A DNA stretch of 6,889 nt from Candidatus Omnitrophota bacterium (GTDB lineage Bacteria > Omnitrophota > Omnitrophia > Omnitrophales > JACROU01): assembly GCA_016206875.1 (NCBI GenBank), contig JACQQR010000273.1, positions 1-6,889 of the forward strand, written 5' to 3'. The notes under the pieces are model-generated. The model was not told the origin of the DNA. It saw nothing but the letters and a program-made list of their open reading frames with translations, and searched no databases. Numbering within the stretch: position 1 is the first letter of the stretch; each line of letters starts with the position of its first letter. The translations under genes were made by a program, and so were the position numbers. Below, in pieces: positions 5,744-6,889 of this stretch.

Positions 5744-6759
5744 TGGATAAAAGAAAAAATCATAGACCATGGGCCATGGACCCTGGTCTGTGGACTAGCT
5801 TCTGTATTTTGGCCGCTCTCATTTTTCCTCTTCTGGACAAAAGCGCTTATCATCAAGATGTGCTCGTTACGGCGGGAATTTATATTCTTCTGGCTCTCGG
5901 CCTCAACATTATTGTGGGCTATGCGGGACTTCTCAATTTAGGGTACGCAGCATTTTTCGCGATAGGGGCCTATACGTATGCCGGCCTCAACATTACTTGG
6001 AATATTCCCTTTTGGGCGGCGCTTCCCATTGCCGGCGTTGTCTCATGCCTGGCCGGTTTTTTGGTGGGGCTTCCTGTGCTGCGCGTCAAAGGAGATTACC
6101 TAGCCATTGTTACCTTGGGGTTCGGCGAGATTGTGCGCATTGTGTTCAATAATTTGGATCCGATTACCGGCGGGCCCAACGGCCTTTTGGGCATCGACCA
6201 GCCCACGCTGTGGTTTCCGGTTTTTCAGAGCGGAATTTCGTGGAGAGAATTTGATTTCGGCGTAAAATCCGCGCCTTTTTATTATTTGGTGCTAGCCAGT
6301 GTACTGCTTGTGGCTTATGCCTCAGTACGTATGGAGCGGAGCCGCCTGGGCAGGGCCTGGATCGCCGTGCGTGAAGATGAAATCGCCGCGGGCTGTATGG
6401 GCATTCCTGTGGCGCAGGTAAAACTTTTGGCGTTTGGCGCGGGTTCTTTAGTGGCGGGTATTGCCGGCACGATTTACGCAGCCAAGCAAGGCTCGGTGAC
6501 GCCCGACTCGTTCGATTTTATTTTGTCGGTGATGATCTTGGCCATGGTGGTGCTAGGCGGGATGGGCAGCGTGCCCGGCGTGATTTTGGGCGGCCTGGTC
6601 TTGAGCATTCTGCCCGAGATGCTGCGGGAGTTTTCCATTTACCGCATGCTGATGTTCGGCCTGGTGATGATCGGCATGATGATTTTCCGCCCGCAGGGCT
6701 TTTTCGGCAACACACGCCGGAAGTATGAACTGAAAATACAGTCGATAGTTGATAGTTGA
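5743..6759 (+). CDS. livM: Branched-chain amino-acid ABC transporter permease LivM
   Basis: The product is 338 residues, a BPD_transp_2 permease that dimerises with LivH in the inner membrane. Visible motifs are ALGLNIIVGYAGLLNLGYAAFF (51-72), LPVLRVKGDYLAIVTLGFGE (110-129), ITGGPNGLLGI (141-151), the coupling loop SRLGRAWIAVREDEIAAGCMG (200-220), LGGMGSVPGVILGG (271-284) and the end motif FRPQGFFG (315-322). Start is ATG 5743 within TGATG; a GTG at 5740 is one codon earlier and less likely. ATAGGG just upstream is a weak ribosome site, so coupling to livH is likely. Residues 7-17 (NHRPWAMDPGL) are coded by a short palindrome, and the last residues and stop (IVDS) come from a GATAGTT repeat. 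Both ends are outside the conserved fold, so activity should be unaffected. It is the last gene in the window. Confidence 0.95.
   Translation: MDKRKNHRPWAMDPGLWTSFCILAALIFPLLDKSAYHQDVLVTAGIYILLALGLNIIVGYAGLLNLGYAAFFAIGAYTYAGLNITWNIPFWAALPIAGVVSCLAGFLVGLPVLRVKGDYLAIVTLGFGEIVRIVFNNLDPITGGPNGLLGIDQPTLWFPVFQSGISWREFDFGVKSAPFYYLVLASVLLVAYASVRMERSRLGRAWIAVREDEIAAGCMGIPVAQVKLLAFGAGSLVAGIAGTIYAAKQGSVTPDSFDFILSVMILAMVVLGGMGSVPGVILGGLVLSILPEMLREFSIYRMLMFGLVMIGMMIFRPQGFFGNTRRKYELKIQSIVDS
5761..5792. repeat. Palindrome with CCATGGGCCATGG core in the livM N-terminus
   Basis: CATAGACCA (5761-5769) pairs with TGGTCTGTG (5784-5792) with one G-T pair. The stem continues GGG (5771-5773) with CCC (5781-5783) after a bulged T. 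The centre has overlapping CCATGG units. It lies wholly within codons 7-17 of livM, before the first membrane segment, and keeps the frame. It is unlike the other two palindrome families here in sequence. Confidence 0.65.
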
Positions 6760-6761
6760 TA
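6744..6761. repeat. GATAGTT tandem repeat spanning the livM stop
   Basis: Two perfect GATAGTT units (6744-6750, 6751-6757) are followed by a partial GATA (6758-6761). The livM stop TGA (6757-6759) lies within the array, so the tail residues I-V-D-S and the stop codon are both repeat-derived. Confidence 0.7.
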
Positions 6762-6840
6762 AAAAAACGTGAAGTGTATCTAGTACATCATTTCCTAAGT
6801 TCGTATAGGATTAAAGGAAAAATATGATCTAACAGGCGGC

Positions 6841-6885
6841 CCCTCTCCCTCCACCGGAGGGAGAGGGATCAAGGGTGAGGGTGGG
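6841..6885. repeat. Pyrimidine/purine palindromic repeat, copy 4, inverted relative to copy 1
   Basis: CCCTCTCCCTCC (6841-6852) is the exact complement of 6856-6867, with ACC as loop, followed by AAGGGTGAGGGT. It has the parts of copy 1 (52-90), stem plus CCCTCACCC lead, in opposite orientation. The run 6865-6885 has four GGG tracts with loops of 5, 3 and 1, fitting the G-quadruplex consensus on the + strand. The preceding 6762-6840 is AT-rich and I see no gene, RNA or clear promoter there. There is no T-tract, so it is not an obvious terminator for the operon. Confidence 0.8.
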
Positions 6886-6889
6886 TGGC

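Noticed and set aside
6791..6820. Possible small hairpin TTTCCTAA / TTAAAGGAAA after livM
   Set aside because: It needs a two-base bulge, is AT-rich with a long loop, and has no T-tract; too weak to call a terminator or RNA.

Overview
The window holds six genes, all on the + strand and packed end to end. They look like one transcription unit from an uncultured diderm (Gram-negative-type) bacterium. The diderm reading rests on a lipoprotein-type periplasmic binding protein with Liv-type permeases, and on a GNA1162-like secreted or anchored protein. Base composition is mixed, and several families of short palindromic repeats sit between and inside genes, as is often seen in metagenome-assembled genomes of poorly studied phyla. 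Omnitrophota or a related group is my guess, but the phylum cannot be fixed from this sequence.

Layout: 1-155 is a repeat-rich leader with two separate palindromes. A citrate synthase (or 2-methylcitrate synthase) follows at 156-1271. A short gap filled by a degenerate palindrome leads into a GNA1162/DUF799-like anchored protein (1315-2013). A two-domain permease of the iron(III)/thiamine ABC type (2010-3641) overlaps it by ATGA. A branched-chain amino-acid type binding lipoprotein (LivK/BraC-like, 3638-4783) again overlaps by ATGA. After a 48-nt gap filled by a perfect 14-bp inverted repeat come LivH (4832-5743) and LivM (5743-6759), joined by TGATG. Positions 6760-6889 carry no gene that I can support and end in another copy of the pyrimidine/purine palindrome. 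The ATPases LivG and LivF, needed for a working importer, are not in the window and would be expected downstream or elsewhere.

Function: LivK-LivH-LivM form the binding and membrane part of a HAAT-family importer for hydrophobic amino acids or a related small acid or amide. Citrate synthase feeds acetyl-CoA (or propionyl-CoA, if it is a methylcitrate synthase) into the TCA or methylcitrate cycle. A link through breakdown of imported Ile/Val is possible but inferred. The iron-type permease has no recognisable partner here.

The most unusual content is the repeats. A T-tract-flanked palindrome with the core GTGACAGTCAC lies inside two adjacent genes in the same reading register, coding K-K-V-x-V-T ... 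T-V-T-F-F both times. In one gene it occupies the region where the second EAA/coupling loop of the permease should be; in the other it forms most of the lipoprotein signal peptide. A different palindrome codes the N-terminus of LivM, and a heptamer repeat codes its last residues and stop codon. A fourth family (CCCTCTCCC/GGGAGAGGG) occupies the non-overlapping gene junctions and may supply or mask ribosome binding sites. This resembles in principle the Rickettsia palindromic elements that insert in frame into genes.
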